A stretch of 33,677 bases of DNA from Candidatus Abzuiibacterium crystallinum. GTDB taxonomy: Bacteria > Omnitrophota > Omnitrophia > Omnitrophales > Abzuiibacteriaceae. Positions 17,207 to 25,282 of the stretch are shown here, piece after piece (positions within the stretch are counted from its first letter, which is position 1; the number at the start of each line of letters is the position of its first letter). Where the stretch lies: the NCBI GenBank assembly GCA_002787155.1, contig PCVY01000072.1, positions 43,072-76,748 on the forward strand, read 5' to 3'. The notes beneath the pieces were generated by a model. It searched no databases. It saw nothing but the letters and a program-made list of their open reading frames with translations, and was not told the DNA's origin. Made by a program: the position numbers and the translations under genes.

Positions 17207-17949
17207 GTCTTCAAAAACCATGCGTGCTTGGATTGATTCCGGCTCGCGGTGGCAGCGAACGGTTACCGCGTAAAAATGTACGCCTTTTGGGCGGTCAGCC
17301 ATTATTGCAATATAGCATTGAAGATGCTAAACAGTCTAAATACATTGATCGTTGTCTTGTTTCGACCGATGATAACATGATTGCTGAAATAGCCAAAGAA
17401 TGCGGTGCTGAGGTTCCATTCCTCAGACCAAAGAATATTTCCGGCGGCGGTGTTTCTGACACCCCTGTTGCCGCACACGCGGTTGAGTGGCTTGAGAAAA
17501 ACGAAGGTTATCAACCTGATATCATTGTATTTTTAAGACCGACGACACCTTTTCGTAAAGATGATTTAATCGATCGCTGTATTAACATGGTAATCAAGAC
17601 AGGTTGTGATTCCGTCAGATCTATCAGGCCTGTGGCGCATTGGCATCCTTACTGGATGTTAACGATCGCAGAAGATGGCCGGGTAGAGGAGTTGATTCCA
17701 GGTAAAACGGTTGATATTTATTATCAATCTCAGCTGCTGCCGCCGGTTTATAAGCATGACGGTTATTGTGATGTGATTAGGCGGCATAATTTACCCAAAA
17801 CCTATGACGCCAAAACAACTTTAGAAGGGTTCTACGGCAAAGACAGGCGTGCGGTGATCAATGACGATGCTTACTTTGTGAATATTGATACGGAAGAAGA
17901 ATTTAAAGCAGCCGAAATGATTATTGAAAAACAGAAAACAGCTATATGA
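17203..17949 (+). CDS. neuA: CMP-nonulosonic acid synthetase (acylneuraminate cytidylyltransferase)
   Basis: This 248-residue enzyme activates the nonulosonic acid with CTP to give the CMP-sugar donor used by glycosyltransferases. LIPARGGSERLPRKN (11-25) is the nucleotide-binding signature of the NeuA/KdsB family, and VFLRPTTPFR is the conserved second motif. A late DDAYFVNIDTEEEF stretch is typical of the LegF/PtmB/NeuA group. The length is normal for the single-domain bacterial form without an esterase domain. With neuB it defines the nonulosonate identity of the locus. It is coupled to both neighbours by ATGA overlaps. Confidence 0.92.
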   Translation: MSLQKPCVLGLIPARGGSERLPRKNVRLLGGQPLLQYSIEDAKQSKYIDRCLVSTDDNMIAEIAKECGAEVPFLRPKNISGGGVSDTPVAAHAVEWLEKNEGYQPDIIVFLRPTTPFRKDDLIDRCINMVIKTGCDSVRSIRPVAHWHPYWMLTIAEDGRVEELIPGKTVDIYYQSQLLPPVYKHDGYCDVIRRHNLPKTYDAKTTLEGFYGKDRRAVINDDAYFVNIDTEEEFKAAEMIIEKQKTAI

Positions 17950-18863
17950 AACTCAAAAATCCCGAAGTGAGATTTGAAGTGACCAATCATTGTAACTATG
18001 ATTGTGTCATTTGTCCGCGCGAAGAGATGACAAGGACCAAAGGCATCATGGATTTTGATTTATATTGCCGGCTAGTCGATGAAGGCATCAAGTTAGGCTT
18101 GAAGTATGTTACCCTTACCAGTTTTGGAGAACCATTTATTGACAAGCGCTTTTTTGATCGCACCCGTTATGCCAAACAGCGGGGTTTAACCACATATGTC
18201 GACACCAACGGTTCCATCGTGGGTGAAAAACATGCTCAGCAGCTGATTGAAACACAATTTGATAGCATTCGATTTAGTATTTTTGGGGGCTCTCGGGAAA
18301 CATATCACAAGCTGATGGGTTTTGATGGTTATGACCAGGTGGTCGAGAACGTAGAACGTCTCATGCGTCTCAAAAAAGAAATAGGCAGCAAGTATCCAAA
18401 AGTCGGTATTTACTATGTTCATCAGCCGGGCAATGAGCATGAAACGCAAGCGTTTATCGAACGTTGGAAAAACGCCGTAGACGAATTATCTGTCTGGAAA
18501 GCGCATAATTGGATGAATACTTATCATTTGCGGCAGGGGCAAAAGCGGCACAAAGGCTGTTTTAGGCCTGAATCGGGTCCGCTTCAAATTCGCTGGAACG
18601 GGGATGCGGTAGCCTGTTGTTTTGATTTTAATAATCAATTGGTGATGGGGAATGTTTCGGATGGCAAGTATGATTCTTTATTTGAAGATCCCAGGGCTAA
18701 AAAACTGATCTTAGCGCATCAGGAAGGTGATCTTTCTGATTATCCGCTTTGCGCCAATTGCGATCAATTATTTGAGACGCCTGATGCTCTTATTTTCTCG
18801 ACGGAAGATAAAAATAAGATCGGAGTATCGGGGAATACATTTGAAGAAATGATGACGGCTTAA
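17946..18863 (+). CDS. Radical SAM/SPASM-domain protein
   Basis: This 305-residue protein has the radical SAM iron-sulfur motif CNYDCVIC (C16, C20, C23) followed by an FGEP segment that binds SAM. The C-terminal third holds a SPASM-type cysteine set: CFRPE, the CC pair of VACCFDF, and PLCANC. This implies at least one additional iron-sulfur cluster. Related enzymes modify peptides or sugars by radical chemistry, including epimerisation and deoxygenation steps. No precursor peptide was seen nearby, so a carbohydrate or glycan-linked substrate is the likelier role. It directly follows neuA with an ATGA overlap. A 39-base gap follows before the membrane protein. Confidence 0.85.
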   Translation: MKLKNPEVRFEVTNHCNYDCVICPREEMTRTKGIMDFDLYCRLVDEGIKLGLKYVTLTSFGEPFIDKRFFDRTRYAKQRGLTTYVDTNGSIVGEKHAQQLIETQFDSIRFSIFGGSRETYHKLMGFDGYDQVVENVERLMRLKKEIGSKYPKVGIYYVHQPGNEHETQAFIERWKNAVDELSVWKAHNWMNTYHLRQGQKRHKGCFRPESGPLQIRWNGDAVACCFDFNNQLVMGNVSDGKYDSLFEDPRAKKLILAHQEGDLSDYPLCANCDQLFETPDALIFSTEDKNKIGVSGNTFEEMMTA

Positions 18864-18902
18864 AAAATATTTTTTATCGTTTCTCCCTTTTTGTGTCAAT
18901 CA

Positions 18903-20465
18903 ATGATTTCATCAAAACCAAGTTTTTCACATCAAAAAAAGAATCGAATAGCCATTCAGCCTCCCGCCACATCTCAGGCAACCAGCCATTATCCTTTAAC
19001 AGCTTATCTTGATTTAATAGCTTACGGACTCATTGTGGGTTTAATGGCGGGGTATGCTTGCTGGATGTCCGATTTTGCCGAAATTCATACGCCCCTTTCA
19101 TTGCTGCCTTTTCCTGTTTTTATCGGAGAGTGGGTGCTTGGCGGGCTTTTCATTTTGGCTGTTATCAAATTTTTTTATCAACGTTCACGCATTCATTGGC
19201 GAGTAGGATTGTTTGGTCTGTTCTTGCTTTTTATTTTATTGAAGGCACTTTATGGTTATAAAGCGCATGGAGCGCTCTCTTTTCGTCATGCTGCTTTCTT
19301 CTATTATTATTGTTACGGTGTCTTTGCCTATTATTTCTATAATCCCCATTGGCTGAAGTCACCTCGTGACAAACAAATCTTGACCGCTTTGTTATTCGTT
19401 ATTGCGTGCTTTCTGGTAAGAAGTTATTATCTATTTCCATTGTTGATGGTCATCGCTGCCTTGTTAGCCCGTCAATCGCGCATTGGACAGATTACCTTAG
19501 GGCTTTTCGTTATATTCTTATTTCCATTTCACACCATGCTGCATACGAGCCGCAGTGCACTGATTGCGATTGCAGGATCGATGTTATTCTTAGCGTTCAG
19601 CTTTGTCGGCATCATGGTTAAAATTGCCAAGCGCTGGAGTATTCTCATTATCAGCCTCTTGATTTTATCACTCGGCCTGGTTTTTGTAAAAATGGACGAC
19701 TCAATCAAGCAACGGGTTAGCTCAATCGGGCATTTGCATGAATTAGTTTATATTTATCAATTGCTGCTTGTTGAATCGAATAAGCGTTTGGAACATTACG
19801 AACCCACTTATTATCCCGTTCGACTTTACAGCAGTAACGATACTTCCGATATTTCACCGGACCAAAATAAAAAATATTATACTAAATCTTATCAGGATCT
19901 TCTCACCCAAACGAACGGACGAGATCCTTCTGAGATCAAGTTAACTGATTTACCGGTTCCGATTAATCATTTAATCGAAAGGGGAAATGCGGATCACCAA
20001 TTTGCCTATGGTTTCAGTACGATGATTTGGCGGCTTTTTTTATGGACTGATATGTTGGATGATTTAAAAGACCTGGTGTTGCAAAATCCCATGAAATCAA
20101 TTATCGGTTTTGATTTTGGCAAAGTGCTTCGTTCAAAACGTCAGGAAGTGCTGATCATGGCATTTCCGGAAAGAACGGGGTGGCAGGAACCGCATAATTC
20201 AATCTTACATGTCATTTATCGTTCCGGGTTCACAGGCTTCCTCTTTATTTGCCTTTTTTGTTGGTTATTTATCCGTACCCTCAAATTGGCTTTGAAGCGC
20301 CGTCTGATCGCGGGTTTGTTCTTGTTGGGTGCGTGTTTTTACTGGATATTGTTTTCTCTGACGTTGGTCATGTTTGAATTGCCTTATTACGCGGTTTTCT
20401 TTTGGAGTTTAGCCGGCATCACAGTGGCGTATATCCGGGGTGCTGTCAATGGGGAATATGCATGA
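18903..20465 (+). CDS. O-antigen ligase/polymerase-like membrane protein (WaaL/Wzy type)
   Basis: This protein of about 520 residues has roughly 10-12 hydrophobic helices in two blocks, residues 35-260 and 430-510, separated by a large hydrophilic loop of about 170 residues likely in the periplasm. Just before the C-terminal helix block is EPHNSILHVIYRSGFTG, which matches the H-N-x-x-L...G..G pattern of the O-antigen ligase/polymerase (Wzy_C) family. It therefore probably polymerises the repeat unit or ligates the glycan to lipid A core or protein. Polymerase and ligase cannot be separated by sequence. The ATG at 18903 is favoured over a TTG at 18891; neither has a strong Shine-Dalgarno. It ends in an ATGA overlap with a deacetylase. 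Confidence 0.8.
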   Translation: MISSKPSFSHQKKNRIAIQPPATSQATSHYPLTAYLDLIAYGLIVGLMAGYACWMSDFAEIHTPLSLLPFPVFIGEWVLGGLFILAVIKFFYQRSRIHWRVGLFGLFLLFILLKALYGYKAHGALSFRHAAFFYYYCYGVFAYYFYNPHWLKSPRDKQILTALLFVIACFLVRSYYLFPLLMVIAALLARQSRIGQITLGLFVIFLFPFHTMLHTSRSALIAIAGSMLFLAFSFVGIMVKIAKRWSILIISLLILSLGLVFVKMDDSIKQRVSSIGHLHELVYIYQLLLVESNKRLEHYEPTYYPVRLYSSNDTSDISPDQNKKYYTKSYQDLLTQTNGRDPSEIKLTDLPVPINHLIERGNADHQFAYGFSTMIWRLFLWTDMLDDLKDLVLQNPMKSIIGFDFGKVLRSKRQEVLIMAFPERTGWQEPHNSILHVIYRSGFTGFLFICLFCWLFIRTLKLALKRRLIAGLFLLGACFYWILFSLTLVMFELPYYAVFFWSLAGITVAYIRGAVNGEYA

Positions 20466-21373
20466 ACGCTTTAAAATCAGTCGACTTACGGCAAGGAAAT
20501 GGTCTCTGCCTTTTGATTCACTGTTTGAAGAAGAAATCGGACCCGCCGCCTCCGTTTCACAGTAACTTATTTATCCCGCTCGAAGCATTAGAATTACTGG
20601 TTCAGCAACTGCTAGAGAGCGGCTATCAATTTACGTTGCCGGGTGTTTTACTCCAATCAAATCGTCCGCAATGTTCCATCACCTTTGATGACGGCTATTA
20701 CAACAATCACCTTTTCTTGCCATTGGCGGAGAAATACCGTATTCCTTTTTTGGTGTTTCCAAATTCATATAATATTCAAAATAACATGCCTTTTATTTGG
20801 GATTTATGGAAATCAAAGAAATCGGAAGAGTGGCCATTTACTTCAGTCGACTATAAAGGTCTTTATGAGGATGTGTTGCCCGAAGAGAGAAAGCAGTTGC
20901 TCAATGATCAATATCGGCCGTTCACGTTTGACGAACTCAAAAAGCTCGCGCAAAATCGTTTCGTACGTTTAGGCGCGCACGGACACACGCATCAGCCGTT
21001 TGTGGATGCATATGCCAGTCAGTTTCATCAAGAAATCGATCAAAATCTAAATTTCTTAGGAACAGTGACAGATTCACCAATTGAAGATTTTGCTTTTCCG
21101 TGCGGTTTATATACACCGCATGCCATGAGACAAGCGCAGCAAGAATTTAAAAGAGTTTATACGATTAGCGGCGGCCCATGGCATTTAAATCAAAAGGTGG
21201 TGCACCGTATTTCCCTTGAAAATTCTGATGAGCGGGGGACGCTTGAGCAGCAAATCATCCGCTCGTTGGTTTGGTGGAACCAATTAAAAAAAAGAATCAA
21301 TATGATGGCATATACACAACCCGGATTAAAACCTTTGATCCACGCTGCCAAAGCAATTAAGAGTCGTTTTTAA
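20462..21373 (+). CDS. Polysaccharide deacetylase (CE4/NodB type)
   Basis: This 303-residue protein carries the CE4 signatures TFDDG (74-78), with catalytic and metal-binding aspartates, and AHGHTH (172-177) supplying the two metal histidines. A later FAFPCG segment fits motif 3. It should remove an N- or O-acetyl group from a sugar or glycan. No signal peptide is evident, so it may act in the cytoplasm on a precursor rather than on the exported chain. The ATG at 20462 in an ATGA overlap is chosen over an ATG at 20402 inside the membrane protein. It is the second deacetylase-like gene of the operon but unlike the DTEG-type one. Confidence 0.85.
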   Translation: MNALKSVDLRQGNGLCLLIHCLKKKSDPPPPFHSNLFIPLEALELLVQQLLESGYQFTLPGVLLQSNRPQCSITFDDGYYNNHLFLPLAEKYRIPFLVFPNSYNIQNNMPFIWDLWKSKKSEEWPFTSVDYKGLYEDVLPEERKQLLNDQYRPFTFDELKKLAQNRFVRLGAHGHTHQPFVDAYASQFHQEIDQNLNFLGTVTDSPIEDFAFPCGLYTPHAMRQAQQEFKRVYTISGGPWHLNQKVVHRISLENSDERGTLEQQIIRSLVWWNQLKKRINMMAYTQPGLKPLIHAAKAIKSRF

Positions 21374-21385
21374 TTCCTCACAAAG

Positions 21386-23293
21386 ATGAATAGCATGGCA
21401 TTCAACTCGAATAAAACCGTTTACCTCATATCGGTTGCGACTGCCCAAAGAAAATTAGCCAAAGTAAATCTACAGGGGGCAAAAACTGTCTTTTATTTGA
21501 GTCATGATTACTTTTCATATGCTCAAATCAGGTCGCAATTAGGCGATCAATTTCATTTACAGATGCTGCAAGATAAATTCCACACGATGCTCAAGAAAAA
21601 ACAGCCGGCTTATTTGAAATTTTGTCGCAATTTAGCTAAACAATACGATCCTGATATTTGGTGGCGAACCCATTTCGCGTCACGCAACGCTGCTTCGACC
21701 CCATTTCTGCGGCACCTCATTTATTTATGCTGTGCCTTGCAGATCACCAAGGAAACCAATGAATCTTTGGTTTTTATTTCGGAATCACCGGCTCTCCTTC
21801 AAACCATCGAAGAGATTTTAAAAAGTAAGGGAGAAAGTGTTAAACGTATCCGCTGTTTGAATGATTGGCTTACTCGACTACTGCTTTTGATTAAACTGAT
21901 GGCACGCGGGCTGATCTTTCTGAAAGAGATGATTTCTAACTTTTGGATAGTTAAACGTTTAAAATTTGACGAACCACCAATCGCATCAAAACCACGTGTT
22001 CTTCTGAGAAGTTGGTTCTCAAAGGGTTCTTTGGATGCGAACGGTGTTTATGACGATCGAAATTTTGGCGTTTTGGTTGACTGGTTTCAAAAAAAAGGAG
22101 TGGACGTCTGGATTAGTCCGATGTTTTTTAATTTGGACAAGAAACTTTCTGAATATTTGACGCTGATGAAAAAAAGCCGGACGCCATTTTTACTGGCGGA
22201 AACTTACTTAAATTGGGTTGATATTCCTCGTCTTTTATGGCGTGGTATCCGGGAGCTTGAGTTAGCAGTTCACCGTTTAACATTTGAAGAATTACCGGTT
22301 GGTGCTTTGGCGTGCGAGGCGCATTGGCAAACAAGCCTGTACCCGGAATTGCTCCAATGGAATAGCATCGATTTGGTTTTGAAGCGATTGAGAAAACGCG
22401 AACTTGCATTTGATAGTTTCTTTTATCCGATGGAAAACAATGTGGTGGAAAAAACTTTCTTGCGTGCGGTGCGAAAATATTATCCCAATGCCGGTGCGTT
22501 TGGTTTCCAGCATACCGTTTGGTACAAAGAACAGCTCGGGATGTATTTAACCTCAGAAGAATTGGGAGAACATCCTTTGCCGGATCGGATTATTTGCAGC
22601 GGGGAAGCCTACCCAGATATTTTAATGCAAGCCGGATTTCCACGAAATCTTCCTGTCTTAGGACCAAATTTGAGATTTCAGTATGTGAATCAGGAGTCGG
22701 CTAAAAGAAGGTCTTTTAAAGGTGAAAAAGGGGCAAAAAACCTCCTAATATTACTGACTTTTGATTTCAATAACGGACTTGAAATCCTTGATCAATTGAA
22801 GGATGTCCTAAAGAAGATCAACCATGGTAAAATATACATCAAATATCATCCGCTCAATTCGCGTCAAATGCTAGAAACCTACTTGGCATTTATACATTTT
22901 CCTAAATATGAGTGGGCGGAAGGTGGGATGGCCGACTGGTTGGAGCGTTCAGACGCCGTGATTGTGACAGGTGGTTCGATTGCCATTTTAGAATCAATTG
23001 GAGAAGGCGTTCCGGTTATTCGATTTAAACCACAAAACAATTTCTATTTTGAGCCTTTTTGGAACGATTATTACTTGCCCGTCTCACAAAACACTGCTGA
23101 ATTACGTCAGGCCATTCACCAGGCGTATGAATTAAGCGACTCCGAATTGGATTTGTTAAAACAATTTGGCCGGCAAATCAAAGATGAATATTTTGAGCCC
23201 GTGTCAGAAACAAAATTAAATGTATTTCTTGATTTAGTGAAAAAAAGGACAGAGTCAAGTGAACAGAACGGAAATCAAACAACAACTGATTGA
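21386..23293 (+). CDS. Large GT-B-like surface carbohydrate protein (possibly TIGR04326-type)
   Basis: This 635-residue protein has no signal peptide. Its C-terminal half resembles the donor domain of GT-B-like capsule/O-antigen proteins: KIYIKYHPLN, then SDAVIVTGGSIAILESIGEGVPVIRF, corresponding to the loop-helix-GxP element. The N-terminal half (about 1-330) has short hydrophobic stretches around 190-215 but no clear membrane anchor. Length and features recall the TIGR04326 surface carbohydrate biosynthesis family described from Leptospira O-antigen loci; this identification is from memory of the family and needs a profile search. It could transfer the nonulosonic acid or another residue. 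It overlaps the acyl carrier protein gene by 35 bases. Confidence 0.6.
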   Translation: MNSMAFNSNKTVYLISVATAQRKLAKVNLQGAKTVFYLSHDYFSYAQIRSQLGDQFHLQMLQDKFHTMLKKKQPAYLKFCRNLAKQYDPDIWWRTHFASRNAASTPFLRHLIYLCCALQITKETNESLVFISESPALLQTIEEILKSKGESVKRIRCLNDWLTRLLLLIKLMARGLIFLKEMISNFWIVKRLKFDEPPIASKPRVLLRSWFSKGSLDANGVYDDRNFGVLVDWFQKKGVDVWISPMFFNLDKKLSEYLTLMKKSRTPFLLAETYLNWVDIPRLLWRGIRELELAVHRLTFEELPVGALACEAHWQTSLYPELLQWNSIDLVLKRLRKRELAFDSFFYPMENNVVEKTFLRAVRKYYPNAGAFGFQHTVWYKEQLGMYLTSEELGEHPLPDRIICSGEAYPDILMQAGFPRNLPVLGPNLRFQYVNQESAKRRSFKGEKGAKNLLILLTFDFNNGLEILDQLKDVLKKINHGKIYIKYHPLNSRQMLETYLAFIHFPKYEWAEGGMADWLERSDAVIVTGGSIAILESIGEGVPVIRFKPQNNFYFEPFWNDYYLPVSQNTAELRQAIHQAYELSDSELDLLKQFGRQIKDEYFEPVSETKLNVFLDLVKKRTESSEQNGNQTTTD

Positions 23294-23513
23294 AATCTTT
23301 TCCGTTATTTTCGATTTGACTGATCAAGGCGAGATCGAACGATTAGAAGCGGCTCATTCTGAGAAATGGGACTCTTTAAATCATCTGAATTTAATGACTG
23401 CCATCGAGCAGAAATTCGAAATTGAACTTACGCCGGACGAAATGGATTTGATACATTCTTTTGATTTAGCACTCAGTGTCACGCAGGAGAAAGTGCAGGA
23501 GAAGTTGGTCTAA
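23259..23513 (+). CDS. Acyl carrier protein
   Basis: This is an 84-residue four-helix carrier protein. The attachment serine for phosphopantetheine is S39 in WDSLNHLNL, matching the DSL motif of acyl and peptidyl carrier proteins, with the acidic surface (EIERLE, EIELTPDEMD) typical of ACPs. The start is GTG, with AAGGA upstream, inside the end of the preceding gene; this unusual overlap implies coupling. It lies directly before an FkbH-like gene, so it is most likely a dedicated carrier for that enzyme rather than the housekeeping ACP. The needed phosphopantetheinyl transferase is not in the window. Confidence 0.9.
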   Translation: MNRTEIKQQLIEIFSVIFDLTDQGEIERLEAAHSEKWDSLNHLNLMTAIEQKFEIELTPDEMDLIHSFDLALSVTQEKVQEKLV

Positions 23514-25282
23514 TGCAATTCTTGGAAGCACTCAAATATTCAAAGCTCAAAATGGCAGGTTCAGCCAGGCAAGTGATGGTGCTGGCGAACTATGAGATGG
23601 ATCAATTGAAAACGTATGTGGAAGCGTACGCCAAACAAGCGGATCTTCATTGGAAAGCAGAACAATGCGGATATGGTAATTTGATGACGGCCCTCATGGC
23701 CGGTCAAACTAAAGCCGATTATCAAATCATCTTTCTTTTCCTGGAAGATTTTTTCCCCGCCTTATCTTACCGGACGCAAGCACAATGGACGCATGTCTTA
23801 TTGGAAGACTTACATGCGGAATCGGAAACTGCAGTGAAAAAGTTCTGCAAAACGATTCAAAATTATCTTAAAAAATGCCCCATCAAAACGGTGATTGTCC
23901 CGCCCATTTTAAACGCACCGCCTTTATGGCCCAATGCGCCAGTTTTGATGAATGATATTCAAAATTTGCTTCCGTATGTTCAAGCGCAATTATGGGCACA
24001 TTTCAAGTCTGATGATCTGGTAGAAATTCTCGATCTCAACCAGAGTCTTTCCGCCTTGTCGCCTGATCAGGTGCGTGACTCGAAGGCATTGTTCCACAAA
24101 GGATTCCCGATGAGTATTGAAGCCATTGATTGCATCGCGGCTGATTGCATTCGATCCTTGTCCGGTGCTTTTCAGGCAGCTGCCAAAAAATTGCTCGTGA
24201 CAGATTTGGACCAAGTGCTTTGGCGGGGCGTTATTGGTGAAGACGGTATAGATCAGATTTCAGCCCATCCTGACCGGGAAAACCATTGCCACCATGTTTT
24301 TCAGAAATTCTTAAAATTATTGGTATCCGAAGGAACGCTTTTAGCGGCAGCATCCAAAAATAACGCAGAAGATGTATCGGCTTTATTGGATCAACCGTCG
24401 CAATTAAAGAAAGCAGGCATGATCTTGGCGCGTAATGACTTTGCAGAAATCAGTTGCCAATGGACGGAGAAATCAAAACAGATTCAAGCCATTTGCCGCC
24501 GTCTTAACATACTTCCCCAAGACGTCGTTTTTGTGGATGATAACCCAATGGAGTTGTGGGAAGTCAGCCATCATTTACCCGAAGTGTCTTGTGTGGCATT
24601 TCCAAAATCCTCCAGCCAATTGGATACGTTTCTAAAAGAACTGCGCTCCTACTTTATCAAATCAAAGTTAACGGAGGAAGACAAAAAACGATCACGTTTC
24701 TACGAACAAAAAAAGAAAGCCGAAGCGTTTAAATTAGAGCACGCGAATCTGGACGATTACTTAGGTTCGTTGCAAATGACAGCTTCCATTGAGCAGGTAA
24801 CTGATTCGAATCAGGAGAGACCGTTCCAACTTTATAATAAAACCAATCAATTTAATTTAACGGGTGAACGTCTCAGTCAAGCAGAGTGGCGTCAGTTTCT
24901 GGAAGCGCCGAACCGCTATATTTTTACGGCAGATTTAAACGATCAATTTGGAGATCACGGGATTGTGGCGGTAGCGCTGGTTTATTTAAAAGAGCAGACT
25001 GTCATTTTGCATAACCTGGTTCTGAGTTGCCGCGTTTTCAACCGCACAGTAGAAACGGCATTTTTGGAGTGGATTGCTGCCCAATTCAAAGAAGAGGCCG
25101 TCACCGTGAAAGGCAGATTGCGCCATACGGCTAAGAACGAACCCTGCCGGGCCTTTTTCAGTCAACATTGTTTTGTTGAGAAAAAAGAAGATGCGAATAC
25201 AAAGTGGTTTGAAGCGGCTTTGCCGCTTAAGTTGCCGAAGCATTTTATCGGCGTTCAGTCCGAATCTCTGCTTAAAAAATGA
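23513..25282 (+). CDS. FkbH-like HAD/GNAT protein (glyceryl-ACP-type)
   Basis: This 589-residue protein has the FkbH (HAD IIIC) core with TDLDQVLWRGVIGEDG near 230-245, where D231 and D233 form HAD motif I, and VFVDDNPMELWEV further on. An N-terminal BF1531-like region covers about 1-220, and a C-terminal GNAT-like part about 410-560 contains the NQFNLTGERLS segment seen in the family. Characterised FkbH enzymes load a glycerate unit from 1,3-bisphosphoglycerate onto an ACP. In the usual LLA(V/I)CSKN motif the cysteine is here alanine (A280 in AAASKNN). The start overlaps the ACP stop by one base, with AGGAG 11 bases upstream. Confidence 0.85.
   Translation: MQFLEALKYSKLKMAGSARQVMVLANYEMDQLKTYVEAYAKQADLHWKAEQCGYGNLMTALMAGQTKADYQIIFLFLEDFFPALSYRTQAQWTHVLLEDLHAESETAVKKFCKTIQNYLKKCPIKTVIVPPILNAPPLWPNAPVLMNDIQNLLPYVQAQLWAHFKSDDLVEILDLNQSLSALSPDQVRDSKALFHKGFPMSIEAIDCIAADCIRSLSGAFQAAAKKLLVTDLDQVLWRGVIGEDGIDQISAHPDRENHCHHVFQKFLKLLVSEGTLLAAASKNNAEDVSALLDQPSQLKKAGMILARNDFAEISCQWTEKSKQIQAICRRLNILPQDVVFVDDNPMELWEVSHHLPEVSCVAFPKSSSQLDTFLKELRSYFIKSKLTEEDKKRSRFYEQKKKAEAFKLEHANLDDYLGSLQMTASIEQVTDSNQERPFQLYNKTNQFNLTGERLSQAEWRQFLEAPNRYIFTADLNDQFGDHGIVAVALVYLKEQTVILHNLVLSCRVFNRTVETAFLEWIAAQFKEEAVTVKGRLRHTAKNEPCRAFFSQHCFVEKKEDANTKWFEAALPLKLPKHFIGVQSESLLKK

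Noticed and set aside
18862-18877. AT-only palindrome AAAAAATATTTTTT after the radical SAM gene
   Set aside because: It has no GC stem and no loop, so it is not a credible intrinsic terminator; the next gene starts only 39 bases on.
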